The notes under the pieces: generated by a model
The model's database searches: none
What the model saw: only the letters and a program-made list of their open reading frames with translations
What the model was told of the DNA's origin: nothing
DNA from: Vibrio pomeroyi
GTDB taxonomy: Bacteria; Pseudomonadota; Gammaproteobacteria; Enterobacterales; Vibrionaceae
Direction of reading: 5' to 3'
DNA length: 64,000 nt
Assembly: GCA_041879425.1 (NCBI GenBank)
Contig: CP090855.1
Location: 558,001-622,000 of the forward strand
Shown here: one piece after another, positions 55,491 to 63,642 of the stretch
Position numbering within the stretch: the first letter of the stretch is position 1
How the letters are laid out: each line of letters opens with the position of its first letter
Translations under genes and position numbers: made by a program

Positions 55491-56063
55491 AACATCTGTC
55501 CCTTAACTCAACCAATGATCGAACGATTTTTGTAGTCTGTGTATTCGCCGCAAGTACGGTGAATAATCTAATTCACCTTACTCATAACGATGCCGAGTAT
55601 GGAAAATGGCGTCAGAGTAAATTTGATAAGACCCAGATGTCTCATGCTATGGATGTGGGTTAGTGATGCTCCCCGAAATTACACTAATCAAAACTACAGT
55701 TGTTAGCAAATCTAAGTCAATTCGTAATCAGGACAATAAGAAATAAAATCGGCGCTAGCTTGGAAAGGGGTAGATCTGAGCTAGCTGGCACTTTTTGAGA
55801 AAAGTGCCACGAGTAAAATTTCAGGTCTATAAAGCCTCTGGACAAAATGCGTTTGTTATCGATGCCATTTAGCTAACCTTTGGACAAAAACAAAAGCTTG
55901 TTCGCTGCTTCGGTGAGGGCGTTCATATTTATCATTCTGATAACCTTTTTGAGCTTAAAAAACGATAGTTGGTAACTCTATGTGCAGCTTGTTAAAGCTC
56001 ATGAACAACAAATTTTGGTGTTTATAAATTAATTTCTCTCGATATCAACCAATTATAATTTGC
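55491..56063. other. Decayed intergenic region
   Basis: About 570 bases without an intact gene. It contains a perfect 10-bp hairpin TGGCACTTTT/AAAAGTGCCA (55786-55809) and the possible epimerase remnant at 55804-55968. A frame around 55502-55662 reads through without stops but matches nothing I recognise. Confidence 0.5.
55804..55968 (+). pseudogene. Possible remnant of a DapF-like epimerase gene
   Basis: One frame reads VKFQVYKASGQNAFVIDAI, a stop, then LTFGQKQKLVRCFGEGVHIYHSDNLFELKKR. The pattern resembles the start of diaminopimelate epimerases (MKFxKMHGxGNDFVVID ... LTPEQIRKLCDRHFGVGADG). The internal stop and short length mark it as dead. The match is by eye and weak. Confidence 0.25.
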
Positions 56064-56945
56064 TTAAGAGGTCATCTTGATAGATTTAGAAACCTCTCTG
56101 ATGTACCCCAATATAACTTGAACAGCTTCGTTTGACGCACTCGTCTCTGGAGACATCATTCTTAATGAGCAACCTAAGAAAGGTGTCATTGGTTGTCGCA
56201 TCACCTGCTTATTCCAATCATTAGGAAAAGCTAGCCCAGGGACAAGCGATACTCCGTAGCCTGAAGAAACAATAGAAAACAAGGCGCCGATATCAGACAC
56301 CGTTGCTTTGACGTTGAGTTCTTGATTTGACTGCTCAAAGATTTGTTGTATAAACGGCTCACAGCCAGATGAAGACATGACAAAGCCTTTGTCACATAGA
56401 TCAGATAATGCTAGGTTTGTGCTTGAAGATTTCCCTCGTTCTTGAATAAGATAAAACTGATCTTCAATTAGTAACTCACTACTTTTGGCTTGCAGATTGT
56501 AGGCTATGCCAATATCAGCAATCCCACTTTTAACCCACTGCTCGACTTCCTGATCTGTCCCTATTAAGAGCTTAACTTCAATATTTGGATAATTTCGACG
56601 TGTGTGAACCAAAACTTCTGGAAGAATAGCTCGAGAGACACTATTCACTGTTGCTACTTGAATCGTGCCCGAAACAACGGTCGTCGCTAACTGTAAAATA
56701 TCATTGATGGCCGAAAGAGCCACATTCGCCGATTCACTCGCACTCTTGCCTGCCGCTGTTAAGGTAACACCCCGAGCTTCCCTTACCAGAATCTGTGTAT
56801 CTAGAGTACTTTCTAAAGCCTTTACAGTATGGCTAATGGCAGATTGAGTAACATGCAGTTGCTCGGCAGTGCGACTAACGCTTCCTGTATCTCTAAGTGA
56901 CACCAGAACTTTAAGCATTTTTACATTGATATTATATTTTTTCAT
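56064..56945 (-). CDS. LysR family transcriptional regulator
   Basis: A 293-aa LysR protein with HTH GSVSRTAEQLHVTQSAISHTVKALE and an effector domain. Divergent from the EamA transporter at 57038 with about 90 bases between starts, so it most likely controls that gene and itself. Confidence 0.9.
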   Translation of the reverse strand: MKKYNINVKMLKVLVSLRDTGSVSRTAEQLHVTQSAISHTVKALESTLDTQILVREARGVTLTAAGKSASESANVALSAINDILQLATTVVSGTIQVATVNSVSRAILPEVLVHTRRNYPNIEVKLLIGTDQEVEQWVKSGIADIGIAYNLQAKSSELLIEDQFYLIQERGKSSSTNLALSDLCDKGFVMSSSGCEPFIQQIFEQSNQELNVKATVSDIGALFSIVSSGYGVSLVPGLAFPNDWNKQVMRQPMTPFLGCSLRMMSPETSASNEAVQVILGYIREVSKSIKMTS

Positions 56946-57037
56946 ATGTACATATATTATTAGTCATTTTACTCATGTCAAGCCAATCCCGTATTCTCTA
57001 AGTTAAAACGTATTGACTTAATTTGAGGCTTATTATT

Positions 57038-57958
57038 ATGACGTCGGCTATTCATTCTATGAACACAAAAGTATGGGGCATGCTCATTTTACTCTCCATA
57101 TTATGGGGCGGCTCTTTCTTCTTTGTGGGCGTAGCGGTCTATGACCTTCCTCCATTAACCATAGTGACACTTAGAGTAGGAATTGCGGCATTTACACTAT
57201 GGGGGATAGCTTTGATGCTTGGCTTACGCCCGCCAAAAAGTATAAAAGTCTGGGGGGCATTCTTAGGGATGGGATTGCTGAACAACGTTATCCCTTTTGT
57301 TCTGATTGTATGGGGGCAAACGCAGATTGCATCAGGCCTGGCCTCGATTCTGAATGCCGCAACACCGATATTCACCATAGTGGTAGCAGGAATTCTATTG
57401 CCTGATGAGCGGCCAACGCCGTTAAAACTAGTCGGTGTTGCTCTCGGCTTCGTGGGTGTAGCGGTAATGATAGGCGTACCCACGTTAGGTAGAGATAGTA
57501 ATTTGTTAGCACAACTTGCCATTGTTGGCGCAGCCATATCTTATGCATTTGCGGGAGTATATGGACGTAGATTCAAATCATTGGGGGCAAACCCTGTAAT
57601 TACGGCGGCAGGACAGGTAACAGCTTCAACGCTTATTTTGTTGCCGATTTCGTTATTTGTTGACGGTACTATCGATGTGAGCGAGGTACACACGAGCACA
57701 TGGATAGCTATATTAGGACTTGCAGTTGCGTCCACTGCGATAGCGTATGTTCTTTATTTCGAAATTCTTGAACTTGCAGGCGCAACAAACGTATTGCTGG
57801 TCACATTACTCGTACCAGTGTCTGCTGTTCTCCTTGGCTGGCTATTTCTTAACGAATCTCTCGAACTCATTCATGTTTTGGGAATGGCATTAATAGCATT
57901 AGGATTATCTGCAATTGACGGCCGCCTGTGGCATCGTTTGAAATATATCTTGTCCTAA
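57038..57958 (+). CDS. EamA/DMT family transporter
   Basis: About 306 aa with ten predicted spans in two EamA repeats. GGSFFFVGVAV near the N terminus and the paired LLPDERPTPLKLVGVALGFVGV segment are typical. Probably a metabolite or amino-acid exporter. ATG 57038 has GAGG nine bases upstream; the longer frame from 57023 starts at TTG. Divergently paired with the LysR gene. Confidence 0.88.
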   Translation: MTSAIHSMNTKVWGMLILLSILWGGSFFFVGVAVYDLPPLTIVTLRVGIAAFTLWGIALMLGLRPPKSIKVWGAFLGMGLLNNVIPFVLIVWGQTQIASGLASILNAATPIFTIVVAGILLPDERPTPLKLVGVALGFVGVAVMIGVPTLGRDSNLLAQLAIVGAAISYAFAGVYGRRFKSLGANPVITAAGQVTASTLILLPISLFVDGTIDVSEVHTSTWIAILGLAVASTAIAYVLYFEILELAGATNVLLVTLLVPVSAVLLGWLFLNESLELIHVLGMALIALGLSAIDGRLWHRLKYILS

Positions 57959-58162
57959 TAAGTGACATACTATGAACAGAAGTCTTAATAGTAACTAAAT
58001 CAGTCACAGCAGACGTAGCTTAATCTGACAGTTAATCAACTAAGCACATATCTATTCATTATAAATGACATATTCAAAGACAGATTAATGAAACCAGGAT
58101 GAATAATCACTCTATACACAATAGGGCATTTTTGATTTTCAATATGTCACTGCACCAGAGTA

Positions 58163-58720
58163 TTAAACGCCCAACTTTTCAGTTAGTTCTATAAAGGATG
58201 TTTCGATATTCTTACCTGAAGTGTCGATTTTAATAACTTCTGTTTTCCATTCCTCATAGTGACGGTTCTCTACTTGTTGCCAATCAGGTAGCTTTAGGCT
58301 TTCTACTTCACTTTGTCGAGCGTTGACCCTTCTTTCATGCTCATCACTATCAGAGCAACTAACTTCAATATTGACGAACCTAGTACCAACACTTTCCGCG
58401 ACCTCTTGCCACTCGTTTCTCGTTAGCTCAATAGGGTTACAAGAGTCAGAAATGCAGCTAATACCAAGCTCTAAATTATCTTTAATAATTCGGTAACTTA
58501 AACGATAACCTTCCCCTTCAACTTTGAAGCAACAAAGATCTCTAAGCCCTTGCTCTACAGTATCAATGCGAACGTACATCGCCCCCATTTTCTCTGCTAA
58601 CAACTTCGCCAGTGTCGATTTTCCTGTAGCTGGAAGACCCGAAAATATGTATAAAATAGGTTGATTCAATTGATTTTCGCCTTTTGCATAAATTTCTTTC
58701 TGTACAGCTATTCTCTGCAT
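58163..58720 (-). CDS. P-loop kinase (AAA_33/zeta-like)
   Basis: A 185-aa nucleotide-binding protein. Walker A GLPATGKST at residues 28-36, then RIDTVEQGLRDL and CSDSDEHERRVNAR, the pattern of small-molecule kinases that also includes zeta toxins and chloramphenicol or adenylylsulfate kinases. The substrate is unknown. No antitoxin-like gene lies next to it. Single gene in an accessory stretch. Confidence 0.8.
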   Translation of the reverse strand: MQRIAVQKEIYAKGENQLNQPILYIFSGLPATGKSTLAKLLAEKMGAMYVRIDTVEQGLRDLCCFKVEGEGYRLSYRIIKDNLELGISCISDSCNPIELTRNEWQEVAESVGTRFVNIEVSCSDSDEHERRVNARQSEVESLKLPDWQQVENRHYEEWKTEVIKIDTSGKNIETSFIELTEKLGV

Positions 58721-58867
58721 TTTACGTCCAGATAATTTTAGATTCTATACAACACCCCAATTAATAACCAACAAGTAGCATTCCAGTCTAGATATCGGAC
58801 TATTCAGTAAACCATAATTTCTAGGGATGTTAAAATCGGATAACATTTGATATGGGGGATGTACATT

Positions 58868-58923
58868 AACAGAATGTGAATGAGTAGAAGAGCTAACTGG
58901 AAAAGGGGCATTTCTTAGTTACG
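58868..58923. repeat. Direct repeat copy B (3' of the yqfB-like gene)
   Basis: A 56-base sequence that aligns without gaps to 59434-59489 at 40 of 56 positions; most differences are transitions. Conserved blocks include TGAATGAGT and GGGGCATTT. The two copies flank the yqfB-like gene. Confidence 0.6.
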
Positions 58924-58962
58924 GGTTGCCGTGGGTGAATGTTTATACTAAGGTGCCGTGAG

Positions 58963-59289
58963 TTACCCAACAACTTTAAAGCTGACAAAACACAAACTAG
59001 ATTCCGTTGGGTATATCTTTCGTAATAGCCATTTGAGCATAAAAACAAATGGTAAATTCTCCGCTTTGGCATGCTTTCTACAGAGCTTTTCAAACTCAAC
59101 ATCAACTATTTCTAGTCTACAGATTTTCCGCTCATCTTCGTGAGTAAATGCTTCAACAACCTGTCCAGGGTAATAATGGCTTTCAGATTTATCTCTAATC
59201 GTTGCAGTCTTTTTACCAGAAAGAATCTGGCGTTCTAACCTAGTAAAAAATGTTATTCTATCCAATGATTTACACCAACTCTCTCCCAT
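58963..59289 (-). CDS. yqfB: YqfB-like ASCH domain amidohydrolase
   Basis: About 108 aa, similar to the E. coli 103-aa YqfB enzyme that hydrolyses N4-acetylcytidine. Shared pattern: ITFFTRLERQILSGKKTATIRDKSESHYYPGQVV...C.LEIV, KHAKAENLP and a C-terminal FKVVG end. The catalytic Lys and Thr of KKTATIRD are present. ATG 59289 is used; an upstream TTG at 59298 is in frame. Flanked by a pair of imperfect 56-base direct repeats. Confidence 0.82.
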   Translation of the reverse strand: MGESWCKSLDRITFFTRLERQILSGKKTATIRDKSESHYYPGQVVEAFTHEDERKICRLEIVDVEFEKLCRKHAKAENLPFVFMLKWLLRKIYPTESSLCFVSFKVVG

Positions 59290-59433
59290 GTCTTCCAAGT
59301 TTACACCAGCATTAAATGAATGGGCAATAAGCTCTTTCTTTTTTAAGCTTCAACCTAACCCAATGGACTAGTGAGGAAAATAATCGGGGATATTTTCTGT
59401 GTCGCATAACTTTTAGTATGGAAAAAGTCCATG

Positions 59434-59489
59434 AACAGGATATGAATGAGTGAAAGGTCTACCAAATAATGGGGCATTTGCGAGCTACG
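59434..59489. repeat. Direct repeat copy C (upstream of the yqfB-like gene)
   Basis: Second copy of the 56-base repeat (see 58868-58923), 106 bases before the end of the repeat/SH3 protein gene. A weaker related sequence with GGATGAAT and GGGCATTT lies at about 58094-58135, after the P-loop kinase gene. Confidence 0.6.
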
Positions 59490-59594
59490 AAATACCAACT
59501 GTCACGATTCTGGACAAATGAGTTTGGGTATGCAAACTAAAACTGATAAGTCGAATTAGTTATGTTGCAGCCATAGTCGTTTGTTCGGGCTCTT

Positions 59595-60836
59595 TTACCT
59601 AAACCGCTTAAGGTATCTAGTGTTCACCCATCCTGTAACCTGTAATCCCGACTCTTGATCTATCCATTCAACTAGAGACCAATTTTTGTCTTTACGAATG
59701 ATACTTACAACATAACCATGGTGAAAATACCCTAAGATCGCTGATTTAATAGAAGACTTAGCACGAACATTTAAAGTATCAGCGGAAACATATCGTAGTG
59801 TACTTAGAATCTCACGGTCAGGTGCTGACGATACTACTTGTTGATTCACTGCTTTGTTACGTAACCTTTTATCTGACTGTAGATATGCCTTAATGTGATA
59901 ATCAGCTATAGGAGCCAAAATAATACTTAACATCACTAGGATTAACGGAAAAATATAGCTAACAATAAGGTGTTGTAGCTTAGGTTCTTTTAATGCTTTA
60001 ATTTCCAGTAAGATATTATTGAGAAGGCTTTCTAAATTTTCAGATTCTGAGTTAGCTGAACTTACCAGTATTTCGGAAGATATCTCATTGATTGTAGCTT
60101 CAGTAACTTTCGTTGACCGCATTGCTGCATCAAATAACTCAACCTCAGCCATCTGCTTCAATATAGCTAAGGACGAATTCTGTTGAAACAAATTGACAGG
60201 GTCAATGATGTTAGCCATTGTTGCTTGGAATTGCTTCATTGGATTAGCAATAGCTTCCATCATTTCACGATGTTCTTTTAAAGGGTCTGGAAATGATAGA
60301 GTCATTGCACGCAACTCTTTCATTGGGTCAACTAAAGCAGCCATCATTTCTCGGTGCTCTTTTAAAGGGTCTTCGAATGATGACGTTAATCCATGTAAAT
60401 TTTTCATTGGGTTAACTAAAGCTTCCATCATTTCACGGTGCTCTTTTAAAGGGTCTTCGAATGATGATGTTAGCCCATGCATATCTTTCATTGGATCAGC
60501 CAAAGCTTCCATCATTTCACGGTGCTCTTTTAAAGGGTCTTGGAATGATGATGTGAGCCCATGCATATCTTTCATTGGATTAGCCAAAGCTTCCATCATT
60601 TCACGGTGCTCTTTTAAAGAATCTTGGAATGATGATGTGAGCCCATGAATATCTTTCATTGGATTAGCCAAAGCTTCCATCATTTCACGGTGCTCTTTTA
60701 AAGGATCTTGGAATGATGATGTTAGCCCATGCATACCTTTCATTGGATTAGCCAAAGCTTCCATCATTTCTCGATGTTCCTTTAGAGGATCATTTCTGAT
60801 GATCTTGAGATTATCGAGAGCTTGCTTTTGACTCAC
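59595..60836 (-). CDS. Membrane protein with seven 28-residue repeats and an SH3 domain
   Basis: A 413-aa protein starting at GTG 60836 (AAGGTG just upstream). After 15 residues come seven tandem repeats of 28 residues (16-211), each near DPLKEHREMMEALANPMK then a MHGLTSSFQ-like end; 28 equals four heptads, so an extended coiled coil is possible. A helical linker leads to one membrane span (about 288-308), then a charged segment and a C-terminal bacterial SH3 domain (about 345-412, LNVRAKSSIKSAILGYFHHGYVVSIIRKDKNWSLVEW). No family recognised for the repeat part. Accessory location and neighbours suggest a defence or stress role, but that is inference only. Confidence 0.8.
   Translation of the reverse strand: MSQKQALDNLKIIRNDPLKEHREMMEALANPMKGMHGLTSSFQDPLKEHREMMEALANPMKDIHGLTSSFQDSLKEHREMMEALANPMKDMHGLTSSFQDPLKEHREMMEALADPMKDMHGLTSSFEDPLKEHREMMEALVNPMKNLHGLTSSFEDPLKEHREMMAALVDPMKELRAMTLSFPDPLKEHREMMEAIANPMKQFQATMANIIDPVNLFQQNSSLAILKQMAEVELFDAAMRSTKVTEATINEISSEILVSSANSESENLESLLNNILLEIKALKEPKLQHLIVSYIFPLILVMLSIILAPIADYHIKAYLQSDKRLRNKAVNQQVVSSAPDREILSTLRYVSADTLNVRAKSSIKSAILGYFHHGYVVSIIRKDKNWSLVEWIDQESGLQVTGWVNTRYLKRFR
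60204..60791 (-). repeat. Seven in-frame 84-bp tandem repeats
   Basis: Seven contiguous 84-base units code for the 28-residue repeats of the SH3 protein. The units nearest the start codon (60791 side) are almost identical, while those near 60204 have drifted, pointing to recent copy gains at one end. The copy number is likely to vary between strains. Confidence 0.9.
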
Positions 60837-61285
60837 ATTAACACCTTAAGTTTTGATAGCACATACAATATATCGTATCAGAATCTAAATTTTTTTCTTG
60901 AACACCAACGCTTTATAGACAAAATTGCGGTTATTCACTATGAAACGCTACCAGTATCAATCTGTTGTGTAATTCGAAAGAGAATTTCGGGATTAAACTA
61001 CGGAAATTTTCCGTATAACCCTCAGATGTATGGATTAGATTAATTTGGTCTATTCTAGCGCATTCTCTGCACTCATTTCGACGGGCCTAAAAAGCTTTGG
61101 GGCAATAATGCGTTGGGTGAACGCCTAACATTGAAACAACTCAGACACCTTATTTCACCCACCTTTTTTAAAGGATTTGATCGGTGAAGTAGGCTCTCCA
61201 TCAAAAATTTCTTTATAAGTCCCAGACAAAAAAAGAGCCGCTAAAAAGCGGCTCTTGATTTTTAAACTATTCGAATTCGTTCAGA
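60837..61285. other. Intergenic region
   Basis: About 450 bases. Contains the promoter of the repeat/SH3 gene, a pair of integron-core-like motifs GTTGGGT (61112-61118) and GCCTAAC (61123-61129), and the guaC terminator. No gene is called; a 73-codon frame at 60822-61043 overlaps the start of the repeat gene and lacks support. Confidence 0.5.
61233..61256 (-). terminator. Intrinsic terminator of guaC
   Basis: AAGAGCCGC / GCGGCTCTT 9-bp stem; on the minus strand it is followed by seven T residues. Thirty bases after the guaC stop. Confidence 0.9.
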
Positions 61286-62329
61286 TTACTCTTTACCGAA
61301 TACGTTGTTCTCTTGCTCTTGTACACGGATGAAAGTCGTACGCTTAGTTAGCTCTTTAAGCTTTGCTGCGCCTACGTATGTACAAGTTGAACGTACACCG
61401 CCAAGGATGTCAGAAATTGTGTTGTGAACTGAGCCACGGAACGGAAGAAGTACAGTTTTACCTTCTGCAGCACGGTACTTAGCAACACCACCTGAGTGCT
61501 TGTCCATAGCCGACTGTGAAGACATGCCGTAGAACTTCATGTATTGCTTACCGTCTTGCTCTACTACTTCACCGCCTGACTCAGAGTGACCAGCTAGCAT
61601 GCCGCCTAGCATTACGAAGTCAGCACCGCCGCCGAACGCTTTAGATACGTCACCCGCACATGAACAGCCACCGTCACCGATGATCATGCCGCCAAGGCCG
61701 TGTGCCGCGTCGCCACACTCGATGATTGCTGAAAGTTGAGGGTAACCTACACCTGTTTTAACACGAGTAGTACAAACTGAACCTGGGCCGATACCAACCT
61801 TAACGATGTCTGCGCCCGCTAGAATTAGCTCTTCAACCATGTCACCTGTTACAACGTTACCAGCAGAGATAACTTTGTTCGGGAATTCTGCACGTACTTT
61901 TTGTACGTACTCAACTAGGTGCTCTGAGTAGCCGTTAGCGATATCAATACAGATAAATACGAAGTCTTCGCTAAGTGCCATGATTTGCTTAGTCTTCTCA
62001 AACTCAGCTTCAGATGTACCTGTTGATACAAATACGTTGTTCAGTGTTTTCTTGTCTGCTGTTTTAGCGAACTCAGCCCACTGCTCTACTGTGTAGTGCT
62101 TGTGTACTGCAGTCATTACACCGTGCTCTGCTAGAGCAGCTGCCATTTCAAAGCTTGCTACCGAATCCATGTTAGCTGCAATTACTGGAGTACCAGACCA
62201 TTGACGACCGCTATGCTTGAATGTAAAATCGCGGGTTAATTCAACTTGAGAACGGCTTTTAAGGGTAGAACGCTTCGGACGGAAGAGTACATCTTTGAAA
62301 CCTAACTTAAGTTCTTGTTCGATACGCAT
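61286..62329 (-). CDS. guaC: GMP reductase
   Basis: A 347-aa IMPDH/GMPR-family enzyme converting GMP to IMP with NADPH in purine salvage. RPKRSTLKSRSQVELTRDF near the N terminus, the catalytic loop GIGPGSVCTTRVKTGVGYPQ with the active-site Cys (about 186), and GGCSCAGDVSKAFGGGADFVMLGGMLAGH are all typical; no CBS domains, as expected for GuaC. AAGGA precedes the ATG. Its leader has an unusual hairpin arrangement described separately. Confidence 0.96.
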   Translation of the reverse strand: MRIEQELKLGFKDVLFRPKRSTLKSRSQVELTRDFTFKHSGRQWSGTPVIAANMDSVASFEMAAALAEHGVMTAVHKHYTVEQWAEFAKTADKKTLNNVFVSTGTSEAEFEKTKQIMALSEDFVFICIDIANGYSEHLVEYVQKVRAEFPNKVISAGNVVTGDMVEELILAGADIVKVGIGPGSVCTTRVKTGVGYPQLSAIIECGDAAHGLGGMIIGDGGCSCAGDVSKAFGGGADFVMLGGMLAGHSESGGEVVEQDGKQYMKFYGMSSQSAMDKHSGGVAKYRAAEGKTVLLPFRGSVHNTISDILGGVRSTCTYVGAAKLKELTKRTTFIRVQEQENNVFGKE

Positions 62330-62384
62330 GGTGTTTTCCTTGATTCATAAAATTATGTGTCTCTCGCGAAATGCGTAGTAAAAC

Positions 62385-62396
62385 CGTTGGCAGACG
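62385..62396 (-). repeat. Second copy of the guaC leader loop motif
   Basis: The 12-mer CGTCTGCCAACG (minus strand) repeats exactly the loop and closing pairs of the upstream hairpin (62431-62442). Flanking bases GTAAA..C and G..TTTAC allow a second, bulged hairpin with the same loop. Confidence 0.6.
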
Positions 62397-62420
62397 AGTT
62401 TACTTTTCTTCGGACACAAA

Positions 62421-62452
62421 AAAACCGGAGCGTTGGCAGACGCTCCGGTTTT
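62421..62452 (-). terminator. Terminator-like hairpin in the guaC leader
   Basis: AAAACCGGAGCG pairs perfectly with CGCTCCGGTTTT over 12 bp around the loop TCTGCCAA (minus strand), followed by a T7 run. It lies about 90 bases before the guaC start and begins only a few bases after the predicted transcription start. It may be an attenuator or a 5'-protective hairpin. Confidence 0.8.
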
Positions 62453-62456
62453 CAGC

Positions 62457-62484
62457 ATTATAGGTCGTGATTTAGTAACAGCAA
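62457..62484 (-). promoter_or_regulatory. Predicted guaC promoter
   Basis: Minus strand: -35 TTGCTG, 16-base spacer, perfect -10 TATAAT. Transcription would start around 62450, at the foot of the leader hairpin. Confidence 0.65.
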
Positions 62485-63203
62485 GTCTGATATTTCATTT
62501 TTTTTTGTGCTATCCTCTCGAAGATTCCATATCTGGTAAAACCTCCCAAGTAACACTTTCCTACTAAATTCTTACTAATTAATAACTTAGCGAACCAATC
62601 ACGCAAACGCTGTCGGTTTATTGCGCAATCGTTTTCCTCTCTTTTTTACACAATATCGCCTTCATTAAGCAAATATGTGAAGAAAGTGCCTCGAGATCAC
62701 ATAAAAATCACACTTTTCTCCAACAAAAAAATGCCTTTTTTCTTAAATAAATTCGATTTTTTTCCAAATTATTTCTGTTTTCGACCAAATTCGGCAAACT
62801 CATCGTGCTGTTGGTTAGCATCAAGTATGAGAAACACGCCTCAATCGGCTAGATCTTGAAGGCAAGGTTCATTTGGTTTCGACAATCCAAAGTTCGACCT
62901 CTATTAAAAGCCACCTAAAACAACAAAATTTATAAACTACCAACAACCGAGAGCATGCTTCTTCATCACCTTATTGCTCTTCAATTTAGATTCAAGAGCA
63001 ATAAGGTTCGAACAAAGAGAGTTCGCTAAGCTGACAAACAGAGTAAATGGTGGAGATTTGTAGTGAGCAGACGAAAAAGATCGAAGCCTTTAAGGTCAAT
63101 TAAAGAATAGAAAGCAAAAAAATGGCTAAGGTGATTTACCTTAGCCATTTTTATTCGATGTTTGGATTGCTCTTCTAAAGCTCTTTAGTCATCGCAAGAT
63201 GGG
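62485..63203. other. Long intergenic region
   Basis: About 720 bases between guaC and the PAS gene, both on the minus strand. AT-rich with several A and T runs around 62690-62780. Contains only the PAS-gene terminator (63118-63152) as a clear element. Confidence 0.5.
63118..63152 (-). terminator. Intrinsic terminator of the PAS/CheC-like operon
   Basis: Perfect 15-bp stem (63118-63132 and 63138-63152) with loop GATTT and A/T tails on both sides. Confidence 0.9.
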
Positions 63204-63641
63204 TTAGCTCTTTTGAGACATCAGCGCTTCTGCCGTTGCATCCTGAATAGACAGGAACAGTGAGGTAACTTGGCCTGTTGGCGAGCGCATTGGGTTTAGC
63301 GTGACGTTCTGATACATGAAGTCGGCTTGTTGAGTTACAGGCCTAACGTTACGACACTTAAACAGATAAGGCCTTTGTTGCCATGTAATGAAGCTGCGAC
63401 AGCCTAGGTCATAAACGGGCTTGGTTTTGAGCCTAAACCACTCTTCAGGAATCTCAGGGAACAATTCAAAGATAGACTTACCAATAGCATCATGCGATTG
63501 CTTACCGCTATGGTGCGTCATGAAGCCATTCCAAACTTGTACCTGAAAGTCACGGTTAATGACCACCAGCCCCATATCGACGTTTTGAACCATGTCCACC
63601 ATCCAGTGGAACTGTTCAAATTCAGCAGGAAGATTCAGCAT
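63204..63641 (-). CDS. PAS domain protein
   Basis: A 145-aa single-domain PAS protein (VDMVQNVDMGLVVINRDFQVQVWNGFMTHHSGKQSHDAIGKSIFELFPE...) without a kinase or cyclase output. It starts one base after the stop of the CheC-like gene, so the two are co-translated. Likely a sensory partner in a small signalling module that extends past the right edge. Confidence 0.85.
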   Translation of the reverse strand: MLNLPAEFEQFHWMVDMVQNVDMGLVVINRDFQVQVWNGFMTHHSGKQSHDAIGKSIFELFPEIPEEWFRLKTKPVYDLGCRSFITWQQRPYLFKCRNVRPVTQQADFMYQNVTLNPMRSPTGQVTSLFLSIQDATAEALMSQKS

Positions 63642-63642
63642 A

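Noticed and set aside
55502..55662. Stop-free frame ending LTHNDAEYGKWRQSKFDK...
   Set aside because: No start with ribosome site and no family match; too short to support even as a remnant.
58163..58720. Reading the P-loop kinase as a zeta-type toxin
   Set aside because: No adjacent antitoxin gene and only the general P-loop kinase pattern is visible.
48445..59525. Scattered TGGACAAA-type octamers in intergenic DNA
   Set aside because: Flanking sequences differ and no inverted partner is found, so they cannot be called IS ends.
60204..60791. Regular direct repeats that could suggest a CRISPR array
   Set aside because: Units are contiguous 84-bp, in frame and protein coding, with no spacers and no cas genes.
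60822..61043. 73-codon frame on the plus strand
   Set aside because: Overlaps the start of the repeat/SH3 gene and its promoter; no ribosome site or similarity.
62601..62616. PurR-like sequence ACGCAAACGCTGTCGG upstream of guaC
   Set aside because: Only the left half fits the operator consensus, and it lies over 100 bases upstream of the predicted promoter.
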